Source of the DNA: Eustoma russellianum
Lineage: Eukaryota; Streptophyta; Magnoliopsida; Gentianales; Gentianaceae
NCBI GenBank assembly: GCA_036186865.1
Contig: AP025046.1
Coordinates: 37,570,517-37,634,516, forward strand
Direction: 5' to 3'
DNA length: 64,000 bases
Shown here in pieces: positions 33,906 through 45,650 of the stretch (positions within the stretch are counted from its first letter, which is position 1; every line of letters starts with the position of its first letter). The translations under genes were made by a program, and so were the position numbers. The notes under the pieces were generated by a model. The model was not told where the DNA came from and did not search any database. It worked only from the letters and a program-made list of their open reading frames with translations.

Positions 33906-34259
33906 CAAATAAATTTGGATTAAAAAGTGAAAGTACTATTGAGGAAAGAATTTAAAAGGACTAATCAAGAAAATCTCAAAAGGAAAAAGTTAATGCTAGC
34001 ATTTGATTTGTAGTCTTTATACGTAGTGGTTAATGTTTGTTTTTATTAAATTTTAATTTGTTAGGTTTAAATTAAGGTGAATAATAATTTTGGTACTTAA
34101 ATAGTCTTCGTAGGATCGACAACCCTCTTGTCTACTACTCTACAATTGTACCTAGTACATTTGCCAGTAGTTGGTAGTAAAATATTGTATCATGAGTGTT
34201 CAAGAATTTTTTTTTCAAATTATGATGAAAATATGATTATCTCTTACTCGCTATAACAT

Positions 34260-37050
34260 CTTGACATATTAGTTTTACAAACTTCAAAGAGATTTGCAAA
34301 AATAAAAAATACAAGGTCTTCCAAGATTACATTTTGAAAAAAATAGATTATGTGACATTTGTCAAAAGACAAAGTTTGTTAAAACAGCTTCAAGTCCAAA
34401 AGTGAAAAATCTTTATTACAAGACCTCTACAACAACAACAATCATACCCAGTATGTTTCAACGACAGCAAAAGCTATCGCTAGGGCCTGAGGAGGGTAAC
34501 AGGAAGACAAACAATACCTCCATCCCAAGGGATAGAGAGTTTGCTTCTAGTGAGACCCCGGCTCAATATGTACATGCATAGATAGTACAATAATAGGAAT
34601 TACAAGACCTCTACAATTGCTTTATATGGATTTGTATATGGATATTGGTATGCCAAGTCGAAGTAGAAAATATTACACCTTTGTGGTGGTAGATGACTTT
34701 TCTAGGTTTACTTGTGTCATGTTATTAGCTATAAAGAATGATGCATGACAAGATTTTATAAAACTTTGTAGGAGATTATGAAACCTAAGAGAAGACACTA
34801 TCACTGAAACTAGAAGTGATATAGATGGAGAGTTTGATGGTGAATTTCAAGAATTTTGTGTATTCAAAGCGTATTGACACAACTTATCCGCTCCTAAAAC
34901 TCCTCAACAAAATGGTGTTACAGAAAAAAAGAAAGAACTCTTCAAGAAATAAGCAGAGTCATGCTAAATGAGTTTGAATCATCTAAATACTTTTGGACCA
35001 AAATGGTAAATACAACTTGTCATGTGATAAATAGAGCTTACTTGAGGTCATCTCTCAAAAAGACTCCTTTTGAACTTTCGATAGGAAGATTACCCAACAT
35101 TGGACATTTTAAGATATTTGGTTGTAAAAGTTTCATACTTAACACCAAAAATTACTTGGATAATCTCGTTTTACAACAGATGAAGGAATCTTTATGGGGA
35201 TATGCAAAGAATAGCAAGACATTTAGTGTATATAATAAAAAGAATATGAAAGTTAAAGAGTCTATTCATCCCTTGATGATAAATTAAAGTTAAATGATGA
35301 TGAAGAAAGTGAGATAGTTGAAGTAAGTCCTATAAAAAATCTTGCTAATTCAAAGGGAGATACCTTTATTGATCTTAGAATTGAGTCACTTGAAAGTGTA
35401 CCTCTTTCTAAGATAAAAGAAGAAGAAGAAGTAAAAGTCAATACTTCAAATTTACCGGAATCATTTAAATGTAGGAAAGATCACCCAAAAGAACTAATTC
35501 TAGATAGAACTAATTCTAGATGAAACAAACCAAGGTATGTTAACAATGAGAAACTTTTGCAAAAATGCTTACATTTCACAAGTTGAGCCTAAAAACATAA
35601 AAGAATGTATAATTGATCAATATTAGGTAATAGCTATGCAAGAAGAGCTAAATCAATTTGAAAGACAAGGTGTTTGAGAGTTAGTCCTAAAACCTAATGA
35701 TCATTCTACTATTGGTACTAAATGGGTATTAGAAACAAAATAGATGGCCAATGGAGTATAACAAGGAATAAAGCTAGGTTGGTAGCATAAGGATATACAC
35801 AAGATGAAGAAATTGACTATGATGAGACTTTTGCCCCTGTGGAAAGGTTAGGAGCTATTAGGATGCTTCTAGAATACGAATGCTGTAAATTTTTGAAGTT
35901 ATATTAAACATATATAAAATCGGCTTTCTTGAACAAAATTATTAAGAAAAGGTATATGTAGCTCAACCATCGGATTTTGAAGACATGATTATCTAAATCA
36001 TGTCTTTAAACTCAAAAAGACTCTTTATGTACTTAAACAAGCTCCTAAAGAATGGTATGAGAAGTTGAACTTTTTTGAAAACGATTTTTCAAGAGAAAAA
36101 ATTGATACTACCTTGTTTATTAAACAACAATGAAGTAATCATTTACTTGTTCCAATATATGTTGATCATAATGTATTTGGTGCTACTAATGATTCTCTTT
36201 GTAAGCACTTTGCTAAGCTGATGGAAAGAGGATTTAAGATGAGCATGATGGGTGAACTCAACTACTTTCTTCGGCTTCAAATCAGGCAAATCAAGGAGGT
36301 AATGTGCATATCTCAAACAAAGTACATCAAAATCTTCTCAAGAAATACAAATTTGAGGACAAGAGGATTGTAAGCACACCAATGAACACAGGTGCAAAGT
36401 TTGACAAAAATGACAAAGGAGAGCCGGTCGAGATAAACAATTATAAGGGTAAGATTGGTAGTTTACTTTTTTGACAGCTAGCCGACCAGATATATTACAT
36501 GTTGTATCCTTATGTGCTAGATATCAAAGTATTGCTAAGGAATTACATCTAATTATTATAAAATGTAATTTAGGTATTTAAAAGGTACGTTAAACTTTGA
36601 TTGTTTTATCATAAGAATTGATGTTTTGACTTAAGAGGGTATAGTGATTTGGATTATGCTAGAAATCTTGTTAATAGGAAAACACCTCCAAGATGTGTCA
36701 ATTCCTTAGAGATTGCTTAGTTTCTTGGTTTTCATGAAAATAAAATAGTGTATCAATTTTCATAGCAGAATCCAAATATGTGTCAGTCACTTTCTGTTGT
36801 GCACAATTGCTTTGGATGACGCACCCTGAATGAACCCCACCTATAAGTATATCACAAAATCTGGTTCATCATAGTAGAACCAAGCATATTAAAGTTAGAC
36901 AACGCTTCATAAAAGATTGTGTGCAAAAGAGATTAATTTGTGTTGAATTTGTCCGATCAAATGATCAATTAATGGACATATTCACAAAACCACTTTCTAT
37001 TAAGGCATTTGAATTATTTAAAAAAATAAGAATGATAAACAATGCATAAT
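34260..37050 (+). pseudogene. SIRE-like copia pol (integrase, reverse transcriptase, RNase H)
   Basis: All domains are visible but full of stops and frame changes. Integrase: LYMDLYMDIG then VVVDDFSRFTCVMLL (34630-34740), then PQQNGVTEKK near 34905, and CHVINRAYLRSSLKKTPFEL. Reverse transcriptase: 'LKKTLYVLKQAPKEWYEKL' (near 36010), a decayed catalytic motif in PIYVDHNVFGATND, and 'KMSMMGELNYFLRLQIRQI' near 36240, which is the wording typical of the SIRE lineage. RNase H: RTKHIKVRQRFIKD and LMDIFTKPLSIKAFE near 36880-37000. It cannot encode a working protein. Confidence 0.8.
34433..34598 (-). mobile_element. TS-type SINE with an 18-bp target duplication
   Basis: The insert begins (plus view) with caacaacaatcatacccag, the reverse complement of a TTG tail and TS-type 3' end. 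It continues with 'gcctgaggagggtaac', 'tccatcccaagggatag' and 'tgagaccccggctc'. It is flanked by the perfect 18-bp duplication attacaagacctctacaa at 34415-34432 and 34599-34616. The target is the integrase of the SIRE-like copia. Confidence 0.9.
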
Positions 37051-37084
37051 AAAAATCAAAAATTTAAAAACTCAAGAAATAGAT

Positions 37085-37145
37085 ATATCGATTGATCGAT
37101 GTGCCTAACTAAGAGATGATGTACAACATCGATCGATCAATGCCA
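37085..37145. repeat. ATCGAT palindromes downstream of SIRE-like pol
   Basis: The motifs tatcgattgatcgatgtg and aacatcgatcgatcaatgcc resemble those in the Copia-2 LTRs. They lie between pol and the extra ORF. Confidence 0.75.
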
Positions 37146-37378
37146 GTTGGTCCATGAATTATAAAATCTGTTAAAAAGCCTGAAAATTCATATTTCTCAT
37201 TTTTAAACCAATCGATCGAACCGTAAAACTCCTTTAGGCTATCTCTTCTTTTTCAAAACCCTTCTCTCTTGAAATTCAAGCAAATTACTTCAATTTCTCT
37301 TCATCCAACTTCAATTTCTTCTTCTCTTTCAAAACTTTTCTCTTACTCTAAACCTACAATTTTTAGATTTTGAGAAAC

Positions 37379-38722
37379 ATGTCAACTAGGAATAAGAACA
37401 CTTCCAAAAGGCCAAGGGCCTATCAAAATGATGAAGAAAGGTCAAATAACCCTCCCCAAAGCCAGGGTTCATAGTCACACGTGCCAACCCAACCCAGAAC
37501 CCGTCAAGGAAGAAAACATGATGTTGATTTCAGTCAAGCGAATAAGTTGGCTGCTCTCCGGTAATACCATCAAAAACTTTTCTTGGTTAAAAAGAGCCAT
37601 TGAAGGAGCATTGGAATCGTTATTTGGCACATGTAAATTCAACTACATCCCCTTCATGCACAAGAGCTTCTCTCTTAATGGTCTTGGCACAAGTAAATTC
37701 AACTACATCTCCCTACGTGCACAAGATCTTTTCTCTCAATGGAAGGCAAAAGAAAGAGCCATTGTTTCGTTAAAGTTGTTAAAAAAGATGATTTTGAGTC
37801 AAATGCTGAATTGAGCCTAATTCTTGAATGGTTGGATGTATAATAGTTGAGGGACACTTGGATTGAAGAATAGATGCAAAAGATGTCTAAGAAATATACT
37901 AGACTCTTTTATGCAAATTTGTAGGTTGAATATTTGAATGGATTTCCATTCTCCTTGAACACAGTCATTATGGCTACATCTTGAGTGGGATGTGAAACAA
38001 TTTGTAATTACCTTAGGGAGCCAAATGTGGGCTTAAACGACTTTGAAGTGTGGAAAATAGGATGAAGCTTGCTGGAAAGTGATCAAGGACCATGTCAAGA
38101 GGTTTCTAGGATTTCCACCCTACAAAGAACACAAATGACATGTCTTTAGTATATCGAGTATTGACTTCAATACTCACCTTTTATATAAATAAGAAATTGG
38201 CAAAACTCCCGAGCAATCTTGATTTTTACATAGTCTATCGAATCGCAAACATGGAGCTATTAAATTTTGGTGAAATCGTTAGGGCAAATTTCATGAAGGC
38301 AACCACCAAAAAGTCTAAAGCCCTTGCCTATGTTAACCTCACTATTTTACGTTCAAGAAGTCGGATATCGAGATAGATGATTCGGATATCGAGAACATTA
38401 CCCACAAGGACTTCTATGGCAAAGTAAACATTCAATAGATTAATAAGTCTTGAAAAGAAGCCCAAAAAGGCATGTGTCAAGAAGAAGAAAACAAAGAAGA
38501 GAAGACAAGGTTCCTGAAGCTGTTATGGCCGGAGATAAAGCAAAATCAAGTACCAGCTTTAGTGAAAATGTACCGGAGCTACAGGTTCAAGTCATTACAC
38601 TACATCAAGAACTTAATGAACTAAAGGACAGAATAGTGACCCATGAATCTAAATGTGCCAAGTTCAAAGGAAAAAGAAAGGCTTGTATCACCGGACTAAC
38701 TTTCTCTTCGGATGAAAAATAG
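37379..38722 (+). pseudogene. extra ORF of the SIRE-like element (putative plant transposon protein type)
   Basis: It starts at the ATG at 37379 (MSTRNKNTSKRPRAYQNDEE) and is broken by stops and shifts. Its middle contains KYTRLFYANL and EYLNGFPFSLNTVIMATS (37890-37990), similar to the N-terminal part of the 'putative plant transposon protein' family. Further on are LPSNLDFYIVYRIANMELL (38200s) and a charged C-terminal part with a short coiled coil (VQVITLHQELNELKDRIV). SIRE elements are known to carry an extra, sometimes called envelope-like, ORF at this position. I do not claim a membrane protein: no transmembrane segment is evident. Confidence 0.5.
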
Positions 38723-39343
38723 GCTAGCCACTCATCATCCCTGCCTCCGTTGCCCTTTATAGCTAGGTTCTAGTTTAGGGTATCTTATATACTCAAACCT
38801 ATGTTTGCTTAATCTAAATAAATATGAGTATATATGGTCTATTTCATATATTTGAATTAAATTGGTGATTTCAAAAGGGAGAGAAGAATGATATATGAAT
38901 GCTAGGTGGTAGAGAAAGTTGAATATGGATATGTATGACTATGTGTATATGGATATGGATATAATTGATATGTATGACCATGTGGGTATGGATACGATTG
39001 GTATGTATGCTTGCTGGTATATGTGATATGTTAATGATATGTGGTTGAGATAGTTGAATATGGATATGATTGGTATATGCATGTGTGCTGAAAAACATAT
39101 GATGTATATATATTGCAAATAAAAATGAGTATGATGTATGGAATGTATGTTTCAAGGGTTAGCCTGAAATGAATAAAATGAACTTGATGTATCTTTGGTG
39201 GGTATAGTCATGTCTTGAAGGTGCATGAATGCATTGATTAAGGAAAAGGTTGTGTTTCGCACAAAAACCAAGTTAAATTGTTTCTTTAATAAAATATCTT
39301 TTAAAAGCATATGGTCTTGAAATCATCAAAAGGGGATATATTG
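38723..39343. other. non-coding region before the SIRE-like LTR
   Basis: It contains a tandem-like stretch of 'ggatatg.at.ga.atgtatg' units (about 38920-39075) and ends with the purine tract aaaaggggatat just before the LTR. Confidence 0.55.
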
Positions 39344-40375
39344 TTGGAATGAGATTTGATGAACTTTAAAAGAAGTTTGAAAACTCATTTTATGCCTTGG
39401 AAATAATAAAGGATTAAACAAATGAAGAAGTAACACTAATCTCTATATAGATCTCTAAAGCAGATATCGATGTATACATAAATCTCTACATATATTGGTT
39501 TATGTATACATAGATCTCTCAGTAACAACATCAATTGATCTATGTATGGCTTTGCAAATTTGGAACTACACTGCTAGACATCGATATCTCAGGTTGAAGC
39601 ACATCAATCTATAGATGTATACATCAGTCTCTCAAAGAAGAGACATCGATCGGTCGATGTAAGTACTGTGCAAAACTGAAAGCATACTGTCCAGCATCGA
39701 TCTTTCAGTCTTAAGACATCAATCAATCGATGTATATCAATATCTAAAATTTGAGACGATCGTTGTAGACCACAATTCAAATTTTTACAACAGTTGCAAC
39801 AAAATCCAAAGAAGATTTAAAATGATTTTCTCTCTTATATTACCTAAATTGATTGTGCACTTTTTCTCCAACATCTATAATACTTTCTTGACTGCTGTAA
39901 ACATATTGAAGATTCTCTAGGATGGCTATGAATCATCAAAATCAACTATAGAATGGTTGAAGACTATTTAGACATCTTCAAGACAATTGATGGGGTTGAA
40001 TACTTTATGGAGGCTGCAAAAGCTCACACCCTTTATGTATTGAAGAAGCTCAAGTGACGCACTTACAAACTTTTATCCTCTTCAAGTTTCATCTCCAATT
40101 GTTGTAAAAAGCTCTTAAAGGTGCAAAAGTGCTTGAAGTCTATTAATCCCTTGTTCTCTTGTTGCTTTGTTTTCATTATTGTATTGTAAGAGTGATAGTC
40201 TAGCACAAGAGAAACTAAGCATATTTGATCTATTATGCCCTAAACTCATTTGAAAATGTAATCCCACTACTTCCCAATAACCCACCTGGTGAAAATTTTT
40301 CAGTAGAACTTTGTTAAAGTTGTGAAGGAGCAAGGATTGTTTCTTGCTTGTAGCTGCTGTTGTTGATGTTGGCCA
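39344..40375 (+). repeat. 3' LTR of the SIRE-like element
   Basis: It starts TGTTGGAATGAG directly after a purine tract. At 39460-39770 it carries a cluster of ATCGAT-type motifs (agatatcgatgtatac, agacatcgatcggtcgatgt, caatcaatcgatgtat), comparable with the Copia-2 LTR. The 3' border is not certain. Confidence 0.6.
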
Positions 40376-40565
40376 ATATGTTTGTATAATAAGTTGATGT
40401 TACTGTTGCTTTTGCTTGCACTAGTTGTTAGTATAAGTGTTGTTATTTATTTGTTCCTTATTGAAGATAATAAAAAAATTGATATTGAAAATGTAGTAGT
40501 GGAGCAGAATAGACTAGATTCAAACTACTTTATATCGTGTGTATTCATCTATTGTTTCTCACCTC

Positions 40566-40591
40566 TTTTTTTTTTTTTTTTTTTTTTTTTT
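40566..40591. repeat. poly(T) run
   Basis: 26 consecutive T residues between the SIRE-like LTR and the MULE. It may be the A tail of a minus-strand retro-insertion, or simple slippage. Confidence 0.9.
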
Positions 40592-40719
40592 ACTTGGAGA
40601 ACTTATGAGTGGACTTGAACAGAATAAAGAAAAACTTAAAAAATAGTCCAACATTCTATTCATCCCTCTCCCCCTTCCCATCCTCTCCCCCTCCTTTTAA
40701 GTGATTGCCACAGACTTAA

Positions 40720-43126
40720 CATACAGATGAAGGAATTAACCAGTTCAGGCTGGTATTTCATAATGGGGGTCAGTTTGTTCACATCCCAGAAGCAAGGTAC
40801 CTTGGAGGTGATACATGCATATTTTATTATGTTGAAGCTGATGAAGTGTATTTGTTATATATAGATGAGCTCTGCAACTCTAGTGGGGTACTTGGGTCTA
40901 AGAAATACTTCATATTAATAGGTAAGGATTTGTTCTTGTATAAATTGATAGAGCTTTGTAATAGTTGTGCAAAGCGTGCATTTATCAGTGATGGTTGATC
41001 TGTATGTTGACTCTGAGCTATCAGTGTTGAACAGTCAAGTAGGGTACTCAAATGCAGTAGTGACAAAAAACCAGGATGTAGGTTATGGTGAACACTACCT
41101 AGGTAATGACTCATCTCACTCAAAGTATTTTGGAGAGAAGATTCTGACTCTGACGTGGATGAACTAGATGATGAAGAGACAATGATGAAAATGTATATGT
41201 AATGATGATGAGTTCATTGGGTTGAGTGATGGAGAAGGTGACAAGGATAGACATTATCCACTTAAGGGTAACATGGATGATGAATCTGATTATGGGATGG
41301 TGGATGTAGGTGGTAGTGAAAGTGAATTGCAATGTTTAAGGGGTCAGATGATGACGCATTAGCTACCCCTGAAGTAGCTTTTAACCCACAGGAGACATTG
41401 AAGATCCTGATTTAATTGTTGTTTAGTGTTCAATGACCTAAATCAGTTTAGGGGAGCATTTATGAATTACACATCAAGAGAGGGAGACCTGTTTGCATAT
41501 ATAGGTATGAACAAGCAAGGAGCATCACGATATGCAGAAAAACAGGTAGTGAATGGAATGTGAATGTTGCTCTTAACAGCAACACTGGAAAGTATGAAAT
41601 CAAGAAAATGAATAGAGAACATAAATGCAACTTCATTTACAGGAGATATAACATAATGTCTGGGTGGATAGCAAAAAGATACCTGAAGGACTTTGTTCAC
41701 GAGCCAAGCCCAAACATGAACTGCTTTAGGAAGAAAGTTATGTATGAAATTAGATGTCATATTAATCATAGGCAAGCATATCGGGCAAGGGACAAGTCAT
41801 TGGAGCTTATCAGAAGAAGGGAGGAGGATAAGTATATGTTGATCTGGAATTACATTGAGGAAATTAAAAGAAGTGGCAGAGTTGCATATATGATAGTGAA
41901 GACCACCTCTACAAATAACAATTAAATGGCTGAAACGGATGGGGTGAAGTATATTCAGGGAATGTAACATTCCTTTAGTTCTTGACAGCCCAAGGTCTCA
42001 GAGGCTGCATTGCTCATTGACTACAATGAAGAAGGTCATGATAAGTGGAAACAGAAGATTTTTGTCATAGATAGATGCCATTTGAGAGGGAAGTTTGGAG
42101 AATGTTTCTAACAGCTCTAGACCAAGATCCTAAAAACAATTTGTTACCAATTGCACATGCACCAGTGGAAGGAGAGACAAGAGATTCATGGATTTGGTTT
42201 TTGAAAAATCTGAGGCCAAACCTGTCCATATAAAATGATAATTAATGGACAATTATATCTGACAAGCAGAAGGGTCTAATCCAAGAATGTGAGGAGGTTT
42301 TTCCAAATTCTGCACATAGGTTCTGTGTAAGGCACTTGCATGCCAACTTTGTATTGGCTGGTTTTACTAGGAAGAAGTGGAAAATGCATTGTATGAGGCT
42401 GCAACTGCAACAACTGAAGTTGGGTTTAAACAGACAATGACAAAGCTACCAGCTATTGATCCAGAAGATGCAAAATGACTGGAAGACAAGACTTCTACAT
42501 AGTGGACTAGATCACATTTCAGTTTTATGCCCAAGTGTGATATGTTGTTGAATAATGTATGTGAGAGTTACAACATGTTGGTTCGAGACTGAAAAATCCT
42601 ATACAGCCAATGTTTGAATGGCTTAGAAAGTATCCGTTGGTTAGGTTTCAAGAATCAAGGGAGAGAGCTCAAACTAAATGGCAAGGCAAGGAAATTTGTC
42701 CAAAAGTGATGAAAAGAGTAGAAAAGAACATAGAGGAGGCAGCTGACAGTATCCCATACAAGACACATGTTGGCAAGTACCAATGTCAACAATATAATGG
42801 TTTTCAGTTTTGTGTCAACCTCAGTGAGAGAACATGCTTGTAGGAGGTGGAAGTTAACAGGAATTCCATATTCCCATGGATGTGCAGCTATGGCACTGGA
42901 GAATAAGGATCCTGAAGACTATGTTACAGAGTGTTACTTTGAGAGGACTTGTATGTCTGTACATGGTCTGCCAATTCAACCAGCTGTAGGCCTTAAACAG
43001 TTGCCAGATACAGATAGGGAGCCTGCAATACCACCTATTAATCACAAAAGACATGGGAGACCTAAGAGATTGAGAAAGAAGTCTAAGGGGGAGACACAAT
43101 TAAGACAACACCGAAACCATGCATAG
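40720..43126 (+). pseudogene. MULE (MuDR-type) transposase
   Basis: Pieces on the plus strand follow MULE order. An N-terminal PB1-like part comes first (HNGGQFVHIPEARYLGGDT, near 40755). The MuDR DNA-binding region follows (41560-41880: EHKCNFIYRRYNIMSGWIAK, 'YRARDKSLELI'). The catalytic domain shows VIDRCHLRGKFG near 42070, PIAHAPVEGETRDSWIWFL near 42140, ISDKQKGLIQECEE near 42260, and RFCVRHLHANF. The SWIM zinc finger (CRRWKLTGIPYSHGCAAM) near 42840-42890 has Tyr in place of one expected Cys. A basic tail (HGRPKRLRKKSKGE) ends at 43126. Several stops and frame changes prevent expression. Terminal inverted repeats were not found. Confidence 0.82.
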
Positions 43127-43231
43127 CGTAGATTCGATATAAATGTTTAGAGTGCACATTGGGACGTCTAAACGACGGTGTAACATTAGAATTTCCAACA
43201 AATGTTTAGGCGCAAAATAGGATTTACCTAG

Positions 43232-43420
43232 AACTTTAATACTCCATCTATCTCAATTCCATATTCCATAATTTCTTTTTTAGACAGTCCTAAAATATCA
43301 TCCACCTTGCATAATAAACATATCAAATTATATCTATTTTTAAACAACCAATAAACACAAATTATTGATAGTATGAAAGTAATACATCTAGAGATAAGAG
43401 CGAAAATTAAAAATGGTTTT
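43232..43420. mobile_element. Stowaway-like MITE fragment
   Basis: The stretch tactccatctatctcaattc followed by 'cttttttagacagtcc' resembles one end of a Stowaway MITE (consensus CTCCCTCCGTCCC), next to a possible TA. The opposite inverted end is not visible, so it is probably truncated. Confidence 0.4.
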
Positions 43421-44904
43421 AATGAGTGTAGAATGCATTGAATAATGTCTCCTGAATCATTTACAGATTCTGTACATGACTATAAAACTGTGACAAAGGA
43501 AATCGTAATGTGAGATCATAATTTGTGCGATCATCACATGTCTTTCTTGATTGGTCGTTATAATATGCAGCAATGGTACAAGAAGACTATCCAAACCACT
43601 CAATTCTTTACTAATCCAATTATTTTCTCTCTTCTTGCAGTCTAACAAAAGACCTAATAATCATGCCGTTAAGAAAAGATTGGTTACTAGGCATGAATTA
43701 GACTGGACATGACAGCAATTTGTTCGAGTTACAAGAACCATTGCTCAGATTGATAACTTGGTTTGTCCAAGGAAAGCAGTTACGATAATGTGATCTTTGT
43801 ACAGTTAATGACACAGGGCACACATGCAAAACTTTTGAGCATAAAACACAATATTTTTTCTTTTTCTTACCAGAAAGAGCAGCTTCTTTTTTCTCACATT
43901 CCTTTGAATACTGTTTCCTTGAGAGCCGAGATTCCAGACATACACTTGATAAAATAATTACTGCTACACAGTGGACACTCTGCAACCCAACTTTAATAAA
44001 AGAAAGAAAAAATAATAATAATAAGGTTGGATTCTCCTCAACAAGAAGCACAAACGGAAAAGCCTCAAATTTGCCCGAGCAAAACTTCATGCCGTGCTGT
44101 TCTGAGCAACGAAACCTTATAAAGAAAAAAGCAGAAATTAATGACTCGCGTAGTACTCCTTGTATGCACTTGACTTCTACATGCAACGAACTTGACACGC
44201 TGAAAAACTCAGCCAAAAATGGGAGCTAACACGTCCACCAACAATAATACTATAAGCACGCACATGTGTCCATAGTACATCAAAGAAAGTAACAATAAAC
44301 GAGGAATTCATTTTCCAAAGTTGCATCATACTATAAACATATGGAAGTAACTATAAATAAGGAACTCATTTTCCAAAGTTACACTATAATCATTTCTTGT
44401 AGTCCAGTAGAGATGTGTCCTGAGGGACATAATAACAGACATCCTTCCCTTAGTCCATTAAGCTTTCTTTATTCAAATTGGAGCCCAAGAATACACCAAA
44501 GATTAAGCAAACCATCAGTCATCATATGTCCCTAGTATTCCTAGACCACAAAGCACAATATCCTTTCTACAATGTTCTGGAAAATGTGAAGCCGGTTTCA
44601 TTTGACACTTGATACTAAAATAAGCTAACGCTGCATTTCATTTGGCAGTTACCAAAGACAAGGAAAAACATCGAATTAATGACATTCACATATCGGTACA
44701 AACAATCCTAGAAGTGAAAGAAAATGTTAGAATGGAGTGTACGGAAACTATGTATCCTCCAAGATCATAAAACAAGATGGTTCGCAAGATGCATTAAAGT
44801 CATGGAGAAAAAAAAGAAAGAAAGAAAACCGTTCACGCACATTCAGACACAAGCTCACCCAAATATAGAGAAGTCAAGGCATACAACACTCACGCCTTTT
44901 TTTC
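43421..44904. other. non-coding stretch between the MULE and the repeat cluster
   Basis: No exon or known repeat is convincing on either strand. The longest open stretch (minus, 43698-44216) has no ATG start and no recognisable motif. There is one local near-duplicate: 'aactcattttccaaagtt' near 44365 and 'aattcattttccaaagtt' near 44306. Confidence 0.4.
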
Positions 44905-45232
44905 TGCTACGTAGAGTCCATTATATGGATCAATCGTTTCTCTTGCATTTTACTTATTTGATTTTTTTTTGAGACGCAGCCTAAATCCTGTTCTCCTTGC
45001 ATGTTCCTAATACCTAATGTATAATATGCGTCTTTAGAATACGTCTTTTTCAAACAAAAAAAATATCACATTATCTCAACTGTGATTCCGACCTAAGTAC
45101 CTAAAATTCTCACTTAAATCATGTACGCTTTACATGACATTGGCTACATGAATCAAATGTCTCCACTGTGTTCTACCACTAACCATCTGCTCTCCAATTA
45201 TCATATAAGTTATATCATTATTGTCCCTCTCT
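44905..45232. repeat. dispersed repeat, second copy
   Basis: The partner of 17370-17720 with the same order of conserved blocks (ctctggcta-type block, 'gcgtctttagaatacg', 'tttacatgacattggctac', 'ctaccactaaccat'). The family is unassigned. Confidence 0.6.
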
Positions 45233-45539
45233 AAAGGTGTTCAGCGACCGAACTGTTTGCAAACAGTTCGAGTTCGATTCGTATTTGATTCGAGTTTGTT
45301 CGTTAATTTTAATTAAACGAGTCGAGTTCAAACACTTAACTAAATTCGTTTATTATAACGACCCAAACTGTTCGCGAACTGTTCGCCTCGTTTAAAGAGT
45401 AATAGCATTTTCGAGCCGAATTCGAACAATTTTTGAAGCTCGTTATAGCAAACGCGCCGAGCTGAACCGTTCGTCAAACTAAACGAATCCGAATTCAAAA
45501 ACATAATATTCAACTCGGTTCGGCTTGTTAACACCCCTA
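45233..45539. mobile_element. hAT-like MITE
   Basis: About 305 bp with imperfect inverted ends: left aaaggtgttcagcgaccgaac, and right, read inverted, aggggtgttaacaagccgaac. The interior is full of 'gttcg', 'gaac' and 'gagccgaa' words. Short elements of this composition are widespread in plants and usually placed in the hAT group. I could not resolve an 8-bp target duplication. Confidence 0.55.
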
Positions 45540-45540
45540 T

Positions 45541-45650
45541 CTCTCTCCATGTCTTCTTTGATCTCCCTCTCCCACATTTAACATGCACATTATTCATTGT
45601 TTCACGCCGCCTAATATGTGCCTCTCCAGGACGTATTTGCACTTCTTTTT
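45541..45650 (-). mobile_element. RTE-clade LINE C-terminal fragment
   Basis: On the minus strand it reads AHIRRRETMNNVHVKCGRGR then SKKTWREIGV. The pattern G-R-G-R-x-K-K-T-W is typical of the C-terminal end of RTE LINE proteins in plants. Confidence 0.6.

Larger units (their letters stand above)
34260..40375 (+). mobile_element. SIRE-like copia element, 5'-truncated
   Basis: It starts inside the pre-integrase region near 34260 and continues through integrase, reverse transcriptase and RNase H (to about 37050). An extra ORF (37379-38722), a purine tract (aaaaggggatat, up to 39343) and an LTR from 39344 follow. I found no 5' LTR or gag of the same type. The right end (about 40375) is a guess based on a CA dinucleotide. 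A SINE is inserted in its integrase. Confidence 0.7.

Noticed and set aside
33570..33908. minus-strand open frame of 112 codons
   Set aside because: It is antisense to a copia gag remnant that has recognisable motifs on the plus strand. Its composition (Phe/Leu/Pro-rich) is a shadow of the charged gag tail.
38871..39155. minus-strand frame rich in His and Ile
   Set aside because: It is the translation of a simple 'ggatatg/atgtatg' repeat region before the SIRE-like LTR.
43698..44216. minus-strand open frame of 172 codons as a host gene
   Set aside because: No ATG start, no family motif, a lysine and hydrophobic composition that follows AT-rich DNA, and no clear splice partners.
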